Translations under genes and position numbers: made by a program
Notes under the pieces: model-generated
Seen by the model: only the letters and a program-made list of their open reading frames with translations
Told to the model about the DNA's origin: nothing
The model's database searches: none
Part shown: positions 15,664 to 16,766 of the stretch, piece after piece
How positions within the stretch are numbered: position 1 is the first letter of the stretch
How the letters are laid out: every line of letters begins with the position of its first letter
Assembly: GCA_014238595.1 (NCBI GenBank)
Contig: JABAAV010000001.1
Coordinates: 7,419 to 24,184 of the forward strand
Reading direction: 5' to 3'
From: Myxococcales bacterium
GTDB taxonomy: Bacteria; Myxococcota_A; Polyangia; Haliangiales; J016
Length of the DNA stretch: 16,766 bases

Positions 15664-16766
15664 ATGACACGATATCTATCTGTGATTTTTTGCATCCTCA
15701 TGCTGACAGCATGTGTGGATTATCTTGAACCTGGAGAATTGGGCACATCTCGTTTTTTTGCTGAAGTTCGAGGAAAAACACCACTGCCTATTACACCTCC
15801 CATTAGTGATCGCGATGGCAATGTCTATGTATTGTATGGGAATGATGGAATTTTTTTATCGACATTTATCGGACACACTCAAGGAACATGGACAAGCGGA
15901 TGTGATTTTCACAAAGTTAAAGAAGAACCGATCATAGGATGGGTGGGTACTGCCCAACATAGAGCATGGTATTGGTCAGGACACTCGTTGGCAGAATTGT
16001 CAGGAAAAACAGGCACATGCAATGTTGTGTTGGATAAAGATCCATTAAATTCTGCAAATATTTTTTTTCATGGGGTTATTCCTTGGATACGAGAAACTCC
16101 CTCACAAACAACAGTCCTTGCACTGATGAAAACAGGGATCAATCCATCACTGGTTCACACGGTCATTGATTTAGATCTTGGGCGCTATACAAACAATCGA
16201 AAATTTGAACCCACCGATGCTAAAAACATTTCTGTCCTTGGTGTGGGTGCACATCGTGATACTGAACGAGGTTTTTTCTTAACCCAATATGAACAAAATA
16301 ATAAAACAATCACCGCAGGCATTGCCTTGGACAAAGATGGCAAAGAAATTTATCGAACATTTATCTCATCGATGCCCGTTCTTTCTGATGATGAAACCAT
16401 CAAAGCTGCTGGTTATCTTCTATCTTCTGATGGCGCTGCTGTCGTAGGATTGTTGAAAACAGGACATTTACTATTTTACAATCACCATCAAGGCACATCT
16501 TGTATTCAAACTGCTTCAGAAATCATCCAACATTCTTCTGGATTAGCACCGATTGGAATCCATCAATGGGATGGTCGTTTGTGGTTGGTCGGCCTGTTAA
16601 ATAATCAACCAGCGATTTCAGCACTCAATCCTTCTGTAGAACAATGCTCAGCACGAATCGAAACAGCATCAATATGGAATACCAGTATACAGGCCAGAAA
16701 TAAATTGGAACAAGGTGTGACCGTTCTTGATCAACGCTCTGCACCCACCGAACAATATAGATGGAA
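15664..16766 (+). CDS. Hypothetical lipoprotein (partial, runs off the right edge)
   Basis: Open from ATG 15664 to the window end, 367 codons with no stop. The first 16 residues are a compact signal peptide ending MLTA-C17, a canonical lipobox, so this is a secreted lipoprotein. I do not recognise the family. The mature part has recurring short strand-turn units (SDRDGNVYVLYG, GIALDKDGKEIYR, GYLLSSDGAAVVGLL, GIHQWDGRLWLVGL). These suggest a beta-propeller-like fold with regularly placed D-G turns, but no repeat family can be named. Scattered cysteines (TSGC, TGTC, TSC, EQC) may form disulfides. It starts 22 bases after the FG-GAP lipoprotein gene on the same strand, without a strong ribosome binding site, so it is probably cotranscribed and functionally linked to it. 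Confidence 0.8.
   Translation, partial: MTRYLSVIFCILMLTACVDYLEPGELGTSRFFAEVRGKTPLPITPPISDRDGNVYVLYGNDGIFLSTFIGHTQGTWTSGCDFHKVKEEPIIGWVGTAQHRAWYWSGHSLAELSGKTGTCNVVLDKDPLNSANIFFHGVIPWIRETPSQTTVLALMKTGINPSLVHTVIDLDLGRYTNNRKFEPTDAKNISVLGVGAHRDTERGFFLTQYEQNNKTITAGIALDKDGKEIYRTFISSMPVLSDDETIKAAGYLLSSDGAAVVGLLKTGHLLFYNHHQGTSCIQTASEIIQHSSGLAPIGIHQWDGRLWLVGLLNNQPAISALNPSVEQCSARIETASIWNTSIQARNKLEQGVTVLDQRSAPTEQYRW

Overview
The window reads as ordinary chromosome from an AT-rich, diderm (Gram-negative) bacterium. It has a lolA-type lipoprotein chaperone gene and five exported products starting with lipoprotein-type signal peptides. The protein mix is exported TldD-related peptidases, a haem-c/PHM-type copper monooxygenase, DxDxDG-repeat (FG-GAP/VCBS) lipoproteins with spaced-cysteine motifs, and a VWA protein. 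I associate that mix with Myxococcota, Bdellovibrionota and Acidobacteriota, but the low G+C is unusual for most myxobacteria. The taxonomic guess is inference. Every gene whose 3' end is in the window stops with TAA.

Layout. (1) 1-2786, minus strand: ftsK (DNA translocase) followed 9 bases later by lolA, which runs off the left edge. (2) 2895-6480, plus strand, divergent from ftsK: two overlapping TldD/PmbA-family genes. Both products have export signals. The first keeps the HExxxH site and C-terminal cysteine; the second has lost both and contains no cysteine. (3) 6738-11110, minus strand, read right to left: an unrecognised Cys-rich lipoprotein, a CobW/G3E GTPase metallochaperone, a lipoprotein fusing one c-type haem motif to a PHM-like type II copper monooxygenase, and a tandem second copy of that gene. 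In the second copy the signal/haem part is wrecked by three stops and a 19-base deletion, while the copper domain remains open. (4) 11201-16766, plus strand: a membrane-anchored VWA protein, a large FG-GAP lipoprotein, and a third lipoprotein cut by the right edge.

How the genes may work together. Block 1 is housekeeping: chromosome segregation at division plus lipoprotein sorting, which would serve the many lipoproteins encoded here. Block 2 looks like an envelope counterpart of the cytoplasmic TldD/TldE (PmbA) heterodimer, with one catalytic lipoprotein and one non-catalytic partner. Block 3 suggests a periplasmic or surface copper/haem redox enzyme beside a metal-handling GTPase. Block 4 looks like a surface-display locus built on Ca2+/Mg2+-binding folds.

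I saw no tRNA, rRNA, CRISPR array, insertion sequence or phage gene. The strongest candidates for something unusual are the active/inactive exported TldD pair and the haem-c/PHM lipoprotein with its half-decayed twin.
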